The notes under the pieces were generated by a model. That model worked only from the letters and a program-made list of their open reading frames with translations, had not been told where the DNA came from and made no database searches. DNA of 64,000 bases from JABDMD01 sp965203475 (GTDB taxonomy: Bacteria; Pseudomonadota; Gammaproteobacteria; UBA4575), in NCBI GenBank assembly GCA_965203475.1, contig OZ241890.1, forward strand, positions 1,860,001 to 1,924,000. The letters are read 5' to 3'. The first letter of the stretch is position 1; every line of letters begins with the position of its first letter. Below, one piece after another: positions 23,955 to 32,658 of this stretch. The position numbers were made by a program, and so were the translations under genes.

Positions 23955-25784
23955 ATGAACTTCCCGTCTGCACCGGATCCACATGCGATTTCAGTACTGA
24001 TTCTTACGATCATCGCATTAATTTTATTTACCCGGGACCGCATTCCCCTTGAAACATCAAGTTTGCTGGTGATTGCAATACTAGCCGTGGGGTTTGAATT
24101 ATTTCCTTATGAGTACCGAGGAAAAAATCTACAGTCCATTGAGTTGTTCTCTGGTTTTGGGCATGAGGCATTGATTGCGGTGTGTGCACTTATGATCGCA
24201 GGTCAAGCCTTGGTACGTACGGGTGCGCTTGAGCCAATCGGTCGATCCTTAGCCAAACTTTGGCGTAAAAATCCTTCCCTGTCTTTGCTGCTTACATTAC
24301 TCATTGGAGGAGCCTTAAGTGCCTTTATTAATAACACTCCAGTCGTCGTTTTATTGCTACCTATACTAGTGAGTGTTTCTTTGCGTACTCAACGATCACC
24401 TTCTGACGTACTAATGCCCATGGGCTTTGCAACTTTGGTAGGAGGCATGTGTACCACCATTGGAACTTCTACAAATTTATTAGTGGTGTCTGTTGCATCC
24501 GATTTAGGAGTAGCAAAGTTTTCTATGTTTGACTTTATTCTCCCGGCGAGTATTGCATCTGTTATCGGAGTAATTTACTTGTGGCTGATTGCACCCAGAA
24601 TCGTGGCCAAGCGTGAAATTCCTTTAAGCGATTCTTCGCCAAGAGTATTTTTAGCTCAATTACATATCCCAGAAAATAGTTCCAGTGTAGGTAAAACACA
24701 TGCTGAGCTCGTTGAATTAACGCACGGCGCAATGAATGTTGAGCGCATTCAACGCGGAGAAAATACCTATCTATCGTTACTTCCTGATGTAGAAATTAAA
24801 GCAGGTGATCGATTATTTGTTAGAGATACACCTAAAGAATTAAAAGAATATGAAGAAGTACTGCAGGCTACTTTATATTCAAACAATGAGCCCGTAGGTG
24901 AGCAAGAATTAGTTTCAACGTCTCAACAACAACTAGCAGAAATTGTTGTCTCTCAAGGATCTGCCTTAGAAAACACGACTTTATCTCGTATAGGTTTTAG
25001 AACTCGCTTTGAGCTAATTCCGCTAGCATTACATCGAGCCGGAAAAGCGATAGAGAATCTTTATTCTAGTGTGCGCGAAGTGTGGTTGCGAACGGGAGAT
25101 ATATTATTAGTACAAGGAAAGTCAGAAACTATTGCAAATCTAAAAAAAAGTGGTGATCTGCTGATCTTAGACTCTACTGAAAACTTGCCGCACACTTCAA
25201 AAGCCCCTTTAGCACTTTGGATCATGATTGCTATTGTTGGAACGGCCGCTATTGGTTTACTACCGATTGCCATCAGTGCAGTTTGTGGCGTTTTATTGTT
25301 AATCATTACCGGCTGTTTAAATTGGCGTGAAGCCACGCAAGCGTTGAGTGCTCCCATAATTTTAATTGTAGTTGCAAGCCTTGCTATGGGAGCGGCACTA
25401 GTTAAAACCGGAGGGACAGATTATCTCGCAAGTTTATATTTATACTTTACAGCTGGCGCAAAAGCACCCGTGGTGTTAAGCGGTTTAATATTACTTATGG
25501 CTTTACTCACTAACATTGTTTCGAATAATGCAGCAGCGGTCATTGGCACACCGGTAGCCGTAAGTATTGCAGATCAATTGGGTCTGCCAGCAGCTCCATT
25601 TATTTTAGCAGTACTATTTGGCGCGAATATGAGTTACATCACACCCATGGCATATAAAACGAATTTACTGGTAATGAATGCGGGCGGGTATAAGTTTATG
25701 GATTTTGTCAAAGTAGGTACGCCATTAACGATCATCATGTGGGCCAGCTATTCTTGGTTGCTGCCGCTTATCTATAAGCTATAA
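23955..25784 (+). CDS. SLC13/DASS-family anion permease with RCK_C domains
   Basis: The 609-aa protein has two membrane halves (about 10-215 and 420-609) around a cytoplasmic insert with two TrkA-C-like domains (LPDVEIKAGDRLFV and LRTGDILLVQGKSE). This is the layout of SLC13-type sodium/anion symporters of bacterial SAC1/YfbS kind. Duplicated Ser-Asn-Asn/Asn-Thr motifs (FINNTPVVV, IVSNNAAAV) mark the substrate sites, with GTSTNLLV nearby. The substrate may be sulfate or a dicarboxylate; sequence alone does not decide. It stands alone after a 155-base gap. Confidence 0.88.
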   Translation: MNFPSAPDPHAISVLILTIIALILFTRDRIPLETSSLLVIAILAVGFELFPYEYRGKNLQSIELFSGFGHEALIAVCALMIAGQALVRTGALEPIGRSLAKLWRKNPSLSLLLTLLIGGALSAFINNTPVVVLLLPILVSVSLRTQRSPSDVLMPMGFATLVGGMCTTIGTSTNLLVVSVASDLGVAKFSMFDFILPASIASVIGVIYLWLIAPRIVAKREIPLSDSSPRVFLAQLHIPENSSSVGKTHAELVELTHGAMNVERIQRGENTYLSLLPDVEIKAGDRLFVRDTPKELKEYEEVLQATLYSNNEPVGEQELVSTSQQQLAEIVVSQGSALENTTLSRIGFRTRFELIPLALHRAGKAIENLYSSVREVWLRTGDILLVQGKSETIANLKKSGDLLILDSTENLPHTSKAPLALWIMIAIVGTAAIGLLPIAISAVCGVLLLIITGCLNWREATQALSAPIILIVVASLAMGAALVKTGGTDYLASLYLYFTAGAKAPVVLSGLILLMALLTNIVSNNAAAVIGTPVAVSIADQLGLPAAPFILAVLFGANMSYITPMAYKTNLLVMNAGGYKFMDFVKVGTPLTIIMWASYSWLLPLIYKL

Positions 25785-25841
25785 GCGGCTATACGTTAAA
25801 TACAAAATTTAGCTAACTTTTCAAATATTCTGGAGTCATAC

Positions 25842-26366
25842 ATGAACACTACACGGATGGTAGATATGAATCAGTTGAAATTTTTAATTATTGTAATTAG
25901 CAGTATGGTGTTTATCGTTGCATGCTCGCATACACCAAATAAACCTCCTGTTACACAAAACACTAAAAAAGTTTCAACGATCACAAAAATTGCTAATTCT
26001 CAAGGTGAACAAATTGCAGGAATTGCGCAATCCATGTTGGGCAAACCCTACAAATATGGCGGCAAATCACCTAACGGATTTGATTGCAGTGGGCTAGTGT
26101 ATTACAGCCATAGTAAACTCGGTATCTCAACACCGCGTACCTCCTCACAGCAACACAAACACTCCACACCGGTTGCTTTATCTCAATTGCAAACAGGAGA
26201 CTTAGTGTTTTTCACATTAAATTCTAAAAATATTTCACACGTAGGAATTTATGTTGGAGATAATCAATTTATTCATGCGCCAAAATCAGGCAAAAGAGTT
26301 TCTGTGAGTTACTTGAATGACCCTTACTGGAAAACACGCGTGGTCGGTGGTGGGCGTTTTTACTAG
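25842..26366 (+). CDS. NlpC/P60 family lipoprotein, cell-wall peptidase
   Basis: The 174-aa product carries a lipoprotein signal with lipobox IVAC (Cys28 from the first ATG) and an NlpC/P60 domain at about 55-174. The catalytic Cys is in FDCSGLVYY, the His in SHVGIYVG, and a further polar residue in FIHAPKSG. Relatives such as Spr/MepS cut peptide cross-links in peptidoglycan. A second in-frame ATG at 25866 (MNQLKFL) would give a more standard signal length and may be the real start. It is a single gene, followed by a short GTG-start protein. Confidence 0.88.
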   Translation: MNTTRMVDMNQLKFLIIVISSMVFIVACSHTPNKPPVTQNTKKVSTITKIANSQGEQIAGIAQSMLGKPYKYGGKSPNGFDCSGLVYYSHSKLGISTPRTSSQQHKHSTPVALSQLQTGDLVFFTLNSKNISHVGIYVGDNQFIHAPKSGKRVSVSYLNDPYWKTRVVGGGRFY

Positions 26367-26514
26367 CTTCTAAAACATGAACTAGGTCTGATTTTCCCTA
26401 TTTGTAGACCCCAATAATCCTCAACTACTAACCATTTATCTACATTGATCCAAGCTAAATTCTTAAATCGATTATTATAAGTATTACCTTACACACGGAC
26501 GTTAAGGGGATATT

Positions 26515-26676
26515 GTGGACAAGGAAGTTAGACAAAAAGTCTCGCCCATTTTTGAGAAATTACGCAAGCCCGACCCATCGGTAAAAACCCGTAAAACTGA
26601 TCGTTTGAATGTCGAGCAAATGCTGCTTGAGCATGAAGAAAACGAAATTGAACATTTAAGAAGAATTACCGAGTAA
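26515..26676 (+). CDS. Small charged protein, GTG start
   Basis: A frame of 53 codons begins with GTG at 26515, five bases after an AAGGGG ribosome site, and ends with TAA at 26674-26676. The product is Lys/Glu/Arg-rich with no signal or membrane segment. It has a central KPDPSVKTRKTDR stretch and a C-terminal helix with LLEHEENEIEHLRRITE. It lies between the NlpC/P60 gene and the convergent dsbA, in a gap that otherwise holds nothing visible. The good ribosome site and charged helical composition support a real gene; the family is not recognised. Confidence 0.55.
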   Translation: MDKEVRQKVSPIFEKLRKPDPSVKTRKTDRLNVEQMLLEHEENEIEHLRRITE

Positions 26677-26700
26677 CGACAGCTACAAGTTCTCTAATAG

Positions 26701-27381
26701 TTAATTAGCTTCTTGCTTAGCTAAAATTTCGATCAATTCTAAAACTTTTTCATAACCACCAGCACTACTGGCATTGGTACGATATTTACCATTGACGATT
26801 ACGGCAGGCACAGAAGTTGCGCCATATTGTCGAGATAGCTGATCTGCCCGTTTGATTTTAGTTTCGACATAAAACGAGTCATAGGCTTTTTTAAATTCTT
26901 CAGCATCTACCCCGTGTTGGGATAAAAAACGCGACATGGATTCAACATCGCGTAAACGTCTTCCTTGGGCATGAATAGCTTCGAAAATAATTGGATGAAC
27001 GCGTTCTATTTCACCCATGGTCTCTAATGCATAATATGCCCGTGCATGCGGCACCCAACTTCGATTCAACACGGCTGGCATTGGTGTAAACAAAATGTTT
27101 TCGGCTTTGTTTGGTTTCCAAACTTTTAAATATTTTTCAAATTCATAACAGTGGGGACATCCGTACCAAAATAATTCCACCACTTCTACTTGACCTTCTT
27201 CTACATCGGTAGCCACTGTTGGAGAAAGTCGGTGAAAATGTTGTCCTTCAACAAACTGTGTAGATGGCGGTTTGCTTTCTTCTGCACACGCCGTAACAAA
27301 ACTAATTGCGGTAAATAGAATTACACAAAAGATATATTTTACTTTTACTACTTGAGTAGAGTAATTTTTTAATAAGTTCAT
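26701..27381 (-). CDS. dsbA: Thiol:disulfide interchange protein DsbA
   Basis: DsbA introduces disulfides into exported proteins. The 226-aa product has the active site CPHC in FWYGCPHCYEF (about residues 74-77) and the cis-proline loop TSVPAVIVNG. The helical insertion of DsbA lies between them. The N-terminus is an export signal ending FVTAC, which fits a lipobox, so the protein may be a lipoprotein rather than soluble. It lies 88 bases downstream of the cytochrome c4 gene on the same strand, an order shared with Pseudomonas. Confidence 0.94.
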   Translation of the reverse strand: MNLLKNYSTQVVKVKYIFCVILFTAISFVTACAEESKPPSTQFVEGQHFHRLSPTVATDVEEGQVEVVELFWYGCPHCYEFEKYLKVWKPNKAENILFTPMPAVLNRSWVPHARAYYALETMGEIERVHPIIFEAIHAQGRRLRDVESMSRFLSQHGVDAEEFKKAYDSFYVETKIKRADQLSRQYGATSVPAVIVNGKYRTNASSAGGYEKVLELIEILAKQEAN

Positions 27382-27469
27382 AATTCTAGTTATTAGGAAT
27401 AATTAAGCATAAGACCAAAGGTAAAAATAAAAGTTCTAATGCTAATTTTTTAGCTAGCACATCAGTGGC

Positions 27470-28111
27470 TTAATGCAAGCCTGCAATATATTCAGAAACG
27501 GCATCAATTTCGATATCCGTCATATAACTGGTAATTTGTTTCATCATATTCAAATTATCATCGGGCTGATAGCGCGCACCAGAACGATAGGCTCTTAATT
27601 GTGCGGCTGTGTAGACTGCATGTTGGCCATCAAGACGTGGAAATTTTGCGGGCGCATTACCTGCACCATCTGGGCCATGGCATGACATACATGCAGGTAC
27701 GCCAGTAGCAGGGTTCCCGCCGCGGTAAATTCTTTCACCAATGGTATAAAACTTTTCACCTTCAAATTCTTTATCTGGATCTGCAGAGCCGCCAGTTTGT
27801 TCTTGTGCCGCATAATAAGCCGCCAAATCTAAAATATCTTGCTCACTTAAATTGGACGTTTGAGGATTCATTAACGTGTTTACACGAATTTTATCTCTAA
27901 ATAATCGTAGCTGATCGATAAGATATTTTTCGCCTTGTCCTGCAATTTTGGGCCAAGCCGGATTTACACTATTTCCATCTACGCCATGACAAGCAACACA
28001 GGGTTCAGATTTCTTTTTACCTGCATCTGCATTTCCTTCAGCAAATACTTTTCCTGAGAATAGACCAATAAGTGCAGTCGTTAGTAGTAATGACCAAAAG
28101 ACCTTATTCAT
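27470..28111 (-). CDS. Dihaem cytochrome c4
   Basis: The 213-aa periplasmic protein has a signal peptide (about 1-24, cut after VFA) and two cytochrome c domains of similar size. Haem sites are CVACHGVDGNS (near residue 38) and CMSCHGPDGAG (near 140). Axial Met candidates are in NTLMNPQT and LNMMKQIT. Cytochrome c4 passes electrons from the bc1 complex to terminal oxidases. It is followed by dsbA, and engB lies divergently upstream, as in Pseudomonas. The 245-base gap to engB shows nothing I can name. Confidence 0.95.
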   Translation of the reverse strand: MNKVFWSLLLTTALIGLFSGKVFAEGNADAGKKKSEPCVACHGVDGNSVNPAWPKIAGQGEKYLIDQLRLFRDKIRVNTLMNPQTSNLSEQDILDLAAYYAAQEQTGGSADPDKEFEGEKFYTIGERIYRGGNPATGVPACMSCHGPDGAGNAPAKFPRLDGQHAVYTAAQLRAYRSGARYQPDDNLNMMKQITSYMTDIEIDAVSEYIAGLH

Positions 28112-28356
28112 GCTTATGTAACCTTGTTTTTTATCTGTAGTTATTTATTTCGAATATCATCAGAGCTAGGGTTTAAACGGCAGCTTGGTATACCACAATC
28201 CCCGCATAGCCGCAAAATACGCCCCTTCTCCTAAACGGGACATCATGGACTCAATTTTCAAGTACAGTATCGCCGTAGGCGCTAATATCTTACTATCACA
28301 GACTTTCGCTGACAGCCATACCAAGGCAACAATTGTACACATTGTTTGTATCCCCA

Positions 28357-28977
28357 ATGAGTATTCCTTTTACTAAAGCACAATTCTTGCGCAGCGCTTC
28401 ATCGGCTGGAGATTTTCCAATTGATGCCGGCGCTGAAATTGCATTTTGTGGTCGATCCAATGCAGGGAAATCAAGTGCTATAAATGCACTTTGTAATCAA
28501 AATAATTTAGCTCGCACCAGCAAGACGCCGGGACGTACTCAATTAATTAATTTTTTTACACTGGATGGTGATACTCGTTTGGTTGACTTGCCCGGCTATG
28601 GTTATGCTAAAGCGCCCGTAAACGTACAGCGACATTGGCATGAGTTAATGGAGACCTACTTGGTCAATCGGCAAGTGTTGTACGGGCTCGTTTTGCTTAT
28701 GGATATACGCCACCCACTCACTGAAATTGATTGGAAAATGATTCATTGGAGTCAACATTACCAATTACCTTTATATGTATTGCTGACCAAGGCCGATAAA
28801 GTAAAACGTGGAAAAATGATGCAAACTGTAACCAAAGTTGCTGCACAACTTGAACAAGAGATGCCGGAAACCGCAATTCAGGTGTTTTCCGCTACCAAAA
28901 AAATGGGCGTTTCCCAGGCTCAAAATCACCTAGCAAATTGGCTGGAATCGGCTCTTACTGAAAAAACGCCCCGGTAA
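28357..28977 (+). CDS. engB: Ribosome biogenesis GTPase EngB (YsxC/YihA)
   Basis: EngB is an essential GTPase of 50S subunit assembly. From the ATG at 28357 the product is 206 aa. A longer TTG-start frame from 28333 adds eight residues without a ribosome site. The G motifs are GRSNAGKSSAIN (G1), a G2 Thr in TSKTPGRTQLINFF, DLPGYGYA (G3), TKADK (G4) and a G5-like SATKK. The stop codon lies inside a strong hairpin at 28969-28989. The engB-polA neighbourhood is conserved, though here a small gene and a hairpin island lie between them. Confidence 0.95.
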   Translation: MSIPFTKAQFLRSASSAGDFPIDAGAEIAFCGRSNAGKSSAINALCNQNNLARTSKTPGRTQLINFFTLDGDTRLVDLPGYGYAKAPVNVQRHWHELMETYLVNRQVLYGLVLLMDIRHPLTEIDWKMIHWSQHYQLPLYVLLTKADKVKRGKMMQTVTKVAAQLEQEMPETAIQVFSATKKMGVSQAQNHLANWLESALTEKTPR

Positions 28978-29080
28978 CGATTACCGGGGCCAAGCTTAAG
29001 GACTCGGTTGGGGACCCCGAGCCGTTAAATGCCCGCTAAGGGAGGGAAGCGGGAGCGCATTATCTGCGCTTATTCCTTAG
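28961..29080 (-). ncRNA. Candidate structured RNA or long 3' UTR next to engB
   Basis: This GC-rich island in an AT-rich context has successive hairpins: GCGCA/TGCGC at about 29056-29070, CCCGCT/AGCGGG at about 29032-29053, CTCGG/CCGAG at about 29003-29021, and the terminator at 28969-28989. On the minus strand the last is followed by six T, so a minus-strand RNA would end near 28961. In E. coli Spot 42 and in Pseudomonas ErsA lie in the same engB-polA interval. No convincing promoter was found, so it may instead be the 3' UTR of the gene at 29182. Confidence 0.35.
28969..28989 (-). terminator. Rho-independent terminator overlapping the engB stop
   Basis: CCCCGGTAA at 28969-28977 pairs perfectly with TTACCGGGG at 28981-28989 around three bases. 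On the minus strand it is followed by CG and six T, a complete intrinsic terminator. It includes the engB stop codon. Confidence 0.8.
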
Positions 29081-29181
29081 AGGATAAAAATAAGAAAAAG
29101 TTCGCCTTATATTTCAAGACGATAGAAAAGTTTAGATGCTGTTTGACGAATTTGTGGACAATGCTAAATTAAAACGGATAT

Positions 29182-29541
29182 TCAAAACCGCGTTTTGATC
29201 GAAATGCCGTAACCGTCTTCGTCCTCATCAGGAATGATGCGATCGTAGCGATCTTCAGCTCGTATCTGATCTAAATTGTCCCCTTGATACAATTGAAAGG
29301 AAAATTTTTTCTGTATAGGAGAATTGGTTTCTAAATCAAGAATGGTATTGCTACGCATATTAATATCAAGATTTTGGCTGTTTTTAATAATGGCATTGGG
29401 CGACCAGATAAAGGGAAAACTGGTCTCTGAAGTTTCGAAGCCCTCATACTCTAGATCCAATGCCATCGCCACCTGTGCTACAGATGAAGCTGATGTTACT
29501 AGCGCGAGAAATAAAGTTACTTTTATGACATTCCTTATCAT
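29182..29541 (-). CDS. Small exported protein downstream of polA, family not recognised
   Basis: From the Met at 29541 the product is 119 aa; a further Met at 29559 would add six residues. It has a signal peptide (IRNVIKVTLFLALVTSAS, cut near AMA-LD) and a mature part of about 90 residues. That part is acidic at first, with a DEDEDGYG turn before the end, and finishes in YGISIKTRF. The alternating, aromatic-terminated C-terminus resembles an outer-membrane strand. It lies 236 bases downstream of polA on the same strand. An inverted repeat CACTCTT/AAGAGTG is at 29564-29581, just upstream. Confidence 0.65.
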   Translation of the reverse strand: MIRNVIKVTLFLALVTSASSVAQVAMALDLEYEGFETSETSFPFIWSPNAIIKNSQNLDINMRSNTILDLETNSPIQKKFSFQLYQGDNLDQIRAEDRYDRIIPDEDEDGYGISIKTRF

Positions 29542-29777
29542 GCAAAAGTCCTTGAGCATTGTTCACTCTTAATAAAGAGTGTTCTTTAACTTCAGGCAAT
29601 ATATAAGAGTAAAAAGAGTAATTGCTACGACGCGAGATAAAATGTAGGTCGTAAAAGATAAGTGGGAAATGCTTACAGTACCCAATTTCCTTGAGTGATC
29701 AACATTGTTTCATTGTAATGTTTGTAACGTACTAATTTTGGATGAGTTGCAATTAGTATCTATACATAATCAATAAG

Positions 29778-32510
29778 TTAATGTGCCTCATCCCAATTGT
29801 CACCAATAGCAACATCCACCACTAGCGGAACCGATAGTTCTGCAGCTCCCTGCATGTCTAGAATTACGCGTTGTTGTACCGCTTGCAAATCCTTCTCATT
29901 TACTTCAAATACTAATTCATCATGCACCTGCATAATCATCTTGCAATCATGTTGCTGCGTTTGCAGCCAAGCATCAATTTGAATCATAGCGCGTTTAATA
30001 ATATCAGCTGCTGTACCTTGCATTGGGGCATTAATGGCAGTGCGCTCTGCGTATTGTCGTCGTTGCACATTTTTATTATTTATATCGGGCAAATAAAGTC
30101 TTCGACCAAACAGTGTCTCAACATATCCTTGCGAGCGGGCTTGCTCACGTATGTTATCCATGTATTTTTTTACGCCTGGATAACGTTGAAAATATAAGCT
30201 GACATATTTTTGTGCCTCGGTGCGGGTAGTTCCAAGTTGTCGTGCCAATCCAAAAGCTGACATGCCATAAATTAAGCCAAAATTAATTGCTTTGGCTGCT
30301 CGGCGTTGCTCTGCTGCAACCTCGCTCAACTTCAAACTAAACACTTCTGCTGCTGTGGCACGATGAATATCTTCGCCATCTGCAAACGCTTCACAAAGTC
30401 GCTCATCATTGGATAAATGCGCCATGATGCGCAATTCAATTTGCGAATAATCGGCTGCTAAGATTTTACACTCTGGTGCTGCAATGAATGCTTTACGTAT
30501 ACGGCGTCCTTCTTCATTACGAATGGGTATGTTTTGTAAATTTGGATCAGTAGACGACAGTCTTCCAGTAACGGCAACCGCTTGATGATACGAAGTGTGC
30601 ACTCGATTGGTTTTAGCATTGATTAGCATGGGTAATTTATCCACATAGGTAGATTTTAATTTGCTCAGCATACGGTGTTCTAACAATAATTTTGGTAGTT
30701 CATAATCGTTAGCTAATTCTTGCAAAACATCCTCTGCTGTAGAGGGTTGACCTTTCGGTGTCTTACGCCGCACAGGTAAGCCCTGTTTCTCAAATAGAAT
30801 TTCCTGAATCTGTTTAGGAGAACCTAAATTAAATTTCTCGCCTGCAACGTCAAAGGCTTGTTTTTCTACGTCGGTTATTCGTTTTGAAAGTTGCTTACTT
30901 TGTTGTTGTAGTTGTTTGGCATCGAGCAATACTCCATTTCTTTCTATATTTGAAAGAACCGTTAACATCGGTAATTCAATCGTTGTATAAAGCTCTTTTT
31001 GTTTTGATTTATTCTTCTGCTGCAATTCAGACCAAAAAATATTGTGCAAACGCAGCACCATGTCGGCATCTTCAGCTGCATAGTCCGTAGCCGTTTCAAG
31101 ATCTACTTGATCAAAAGTAATTTGGTTGCTACCTTTTCCTGCAACATCTTCAAAATGAATATTGGTATGGTCTAGATGCTTTTCACATAGGGTGTCTAGA
31201 TCATGTCGACTAGCTACTGAATTACATACATAGGACTGCAACATTGTGTCGTGTTGAATTTCATTCAAATGGACATCATGATTTAGTAGTACGCTTCGAT
31301 CATATTTTAAATTATGGCCTATAAGTTTGGACGGATTCGCATTAAACACAGGTTCCAGTTGTTGTAAAATTTCTTCACGATGTAATTGCTTTGGCGCATC
31401 AGGATAGTCATGCACAAAAGGTACATATGCTGCCTCACCAGGTTTATCCGAGAAAGAAATTCCCACCACGTTAGCCTGAATATAATCTAAACTGTCTGTT
31501 TCGGTATCAAATGCGACAAGCTTTGCTTTTACTAAACGTTTTAACCAACGCTGAAAATCTTTTTTAGTAAGAATCAATTCATATTTGCCTTTCCCTGTGA
31601 CAGGCTTGTCTTTTGTTTGTACTTCATCGTCAATTTCAGACTCATCAACATCTAGTGTTTTCAACCAAGACTTAAACTCAAGTGCTTTATATAATTTGTA
31701 TAGCTGTTTTGAATCTGGCGACTGCACTCGCAAGTCATCAATCGATTGCTCAAGTGTTACATCACATTTAATGGTCGTTAACTCCGAAGATAGTGGTAGT
31801 TGATCGATATGATCACGTAATTTTTCCCCCACCTTACCTTTAATTTGTTCTGCATTTTTTACCACACCATCTAGCGTTTTATATTCGTTTAACCATTTAG
31901 CCGCCGTTTTGGGTCCAACACTGGGCACACCTGGAATGTTGTCTGACTTGTCTCCCATCAATGCCAGATAATCAATAATTTGATCCGGAGTTACACCAAA
32001 TTTTTCTTTCACGCCCACCTCATCCATGCTGGTATTACTCATCGTGTTTACCAACATGACATCCTTATTTACGAGTTGCGCCATATCCTTATCCCCTGTT
32101 GACACTAAAACCTTATGTCCTTTTTCCACTGCAAGTTTGGCAAGTGTGCCAATTACATCATCTGCTTCCACACCTGGTTCCGAGATTAAAGGCAAGCCTA
32201 AGGCTTGCACTAACTCATGTAAGGGCTCTATCTGTGTTTGTAAATCCTCAGGCATCGAAGGACGATTAGCTTTGTATTCCTTGTATAAATCATGTCGAAA
32301 TGTTTTACCTTTGGCGTCAAACACAACAGCCATATGTGTAGGATTTTCATCAGCCTGTAATTTCTTAATCATATTAATCACGCCATACACAGCGCCTGTT
32401 GGTTGGCCTGCTGATGTGCTGAGATGTTGCAGGTTCGGCACATGATAGGCTCGATACAAATAGGATGAGCCATCGACTAAAACCAAAGGCGTTGAATTTT
32501 TTTTAGGCAT
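29778..32510 (-). CDS. polA: DNA polymerase I
   Basis: The 910-aa product has all three PolI domains. The 5'-3' exonuclease spans about 1-265 (LVDGSSYLYRAYH, GDKDMAQLV, GDKSDNIPGVPSVGPKTA). A 3'-5' exonuclease at about 310-500 keeps its acidic residues (FDTETDSLDY, GHNLKYDRS, AAEDADMVL) and so should proofread. The polymerase domain follows (RLSSTDPNLQNIP, ADYSQIELRIMAHLS, AAKAINFGLIYGMS, QVHDELVFEV). It repairs DNA and removes RNA primers. It is divergent from thrB; polA-thrB adjacency is seen in Pseudomonas too. A TTATCCACA at 30637-30645 is within its coding sequence. Confidence 0.98.
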   Translation of the reverse strand: MPKKNSTPLVLVDGSSYLYRAYHVPNLQHLSTSAGQPTGAVYGVINMIKKLQADENPTHMAVVFDAKGKTFRHDLYKEYKANRPSMPEDLQTQIEPLHELVQALGLPLISEPGVEADDVIGTLAKLAVEKGHKVLVSTGDKDMAQLVNKDVMLVNTMSNTSMDEVGVKEKFGVTPDQIIDYLALMGDKSDNIPGVPSVGPKTAAKWLNEYKTLDGVVKNAEQIKGKVGEKLRDHIDQLPLSSELTTIKCDVTLEQSIDDLRVQSPDSKQLYKLYKALEFKSWLKTLDVDESEIDDEVQTKDKPVTGKGKYELILTKKDFQRWLKRLVKAKLVAFDTETDSLDYIQANVVGISFSDKPGEAAYVPFVHDYPDAPKQLHREEILQQLEPVFNANPSKLIGHNLKYDRSVLLNHDVHLNEIQHDTMLQSYVCNSVASRHDLDTLCEKHLDHTNIHFEDVAGKGSNQITFDQVDLETATDYAAEDADMVLRLHNIFWSELQQKNKSKQKELYTTIELPMLTVLSNIERNGVLLDAKQLQQQSKQLSKRITDVEKQAFDVAGEKFNLGSPKQIQEILFEKQGLPVRRKTPKGQPSTAEDVLQELANDYELPKLLLEHRMLSKLKSTYVDKLPMLINAKTNRVHTSYHQAVAVTGRLSSTDPNLQNIPIRNEEGRRIRKAFIAAPECKILAADYSQIELRIMAHLSNDERLCEAFADGEDIHRATAAEVFSLKLSEVAAEQRRAAKAINFGLIYGMSAFGLARQLGTTRTEAQKYVSLYFQRYPGVKKYMDNIREQARSQGYVETLFGRRLYLPDINNKNVQRRQYAERTAINAPMQGTAADIIKRAMIQIDAWLQTQQHDCKMIMQVHDELVFEVNEKDLQAVQQRVILDMQGAAELSVPLVVDVAIGDNWDEAH

Positions 32511-32658
32511 TTATTTGCACAAGAGTTGTATATCGCTAGTGATCAAACTGAAGGGGCGCTATTATGTCGCCACATTTTAATCGATCGACGCATTGAAAAT
32601 TACCACTACATTAGCCCGGTATCTTTTGATTGAAAAATAGTAATACCCATAAACAAGT

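Noticed and set aside
30637..30645. DnaA box TTATCCACA
   Set aside because: It is a single site within the polA coding sequence; chance or codon use is enough to explain it.
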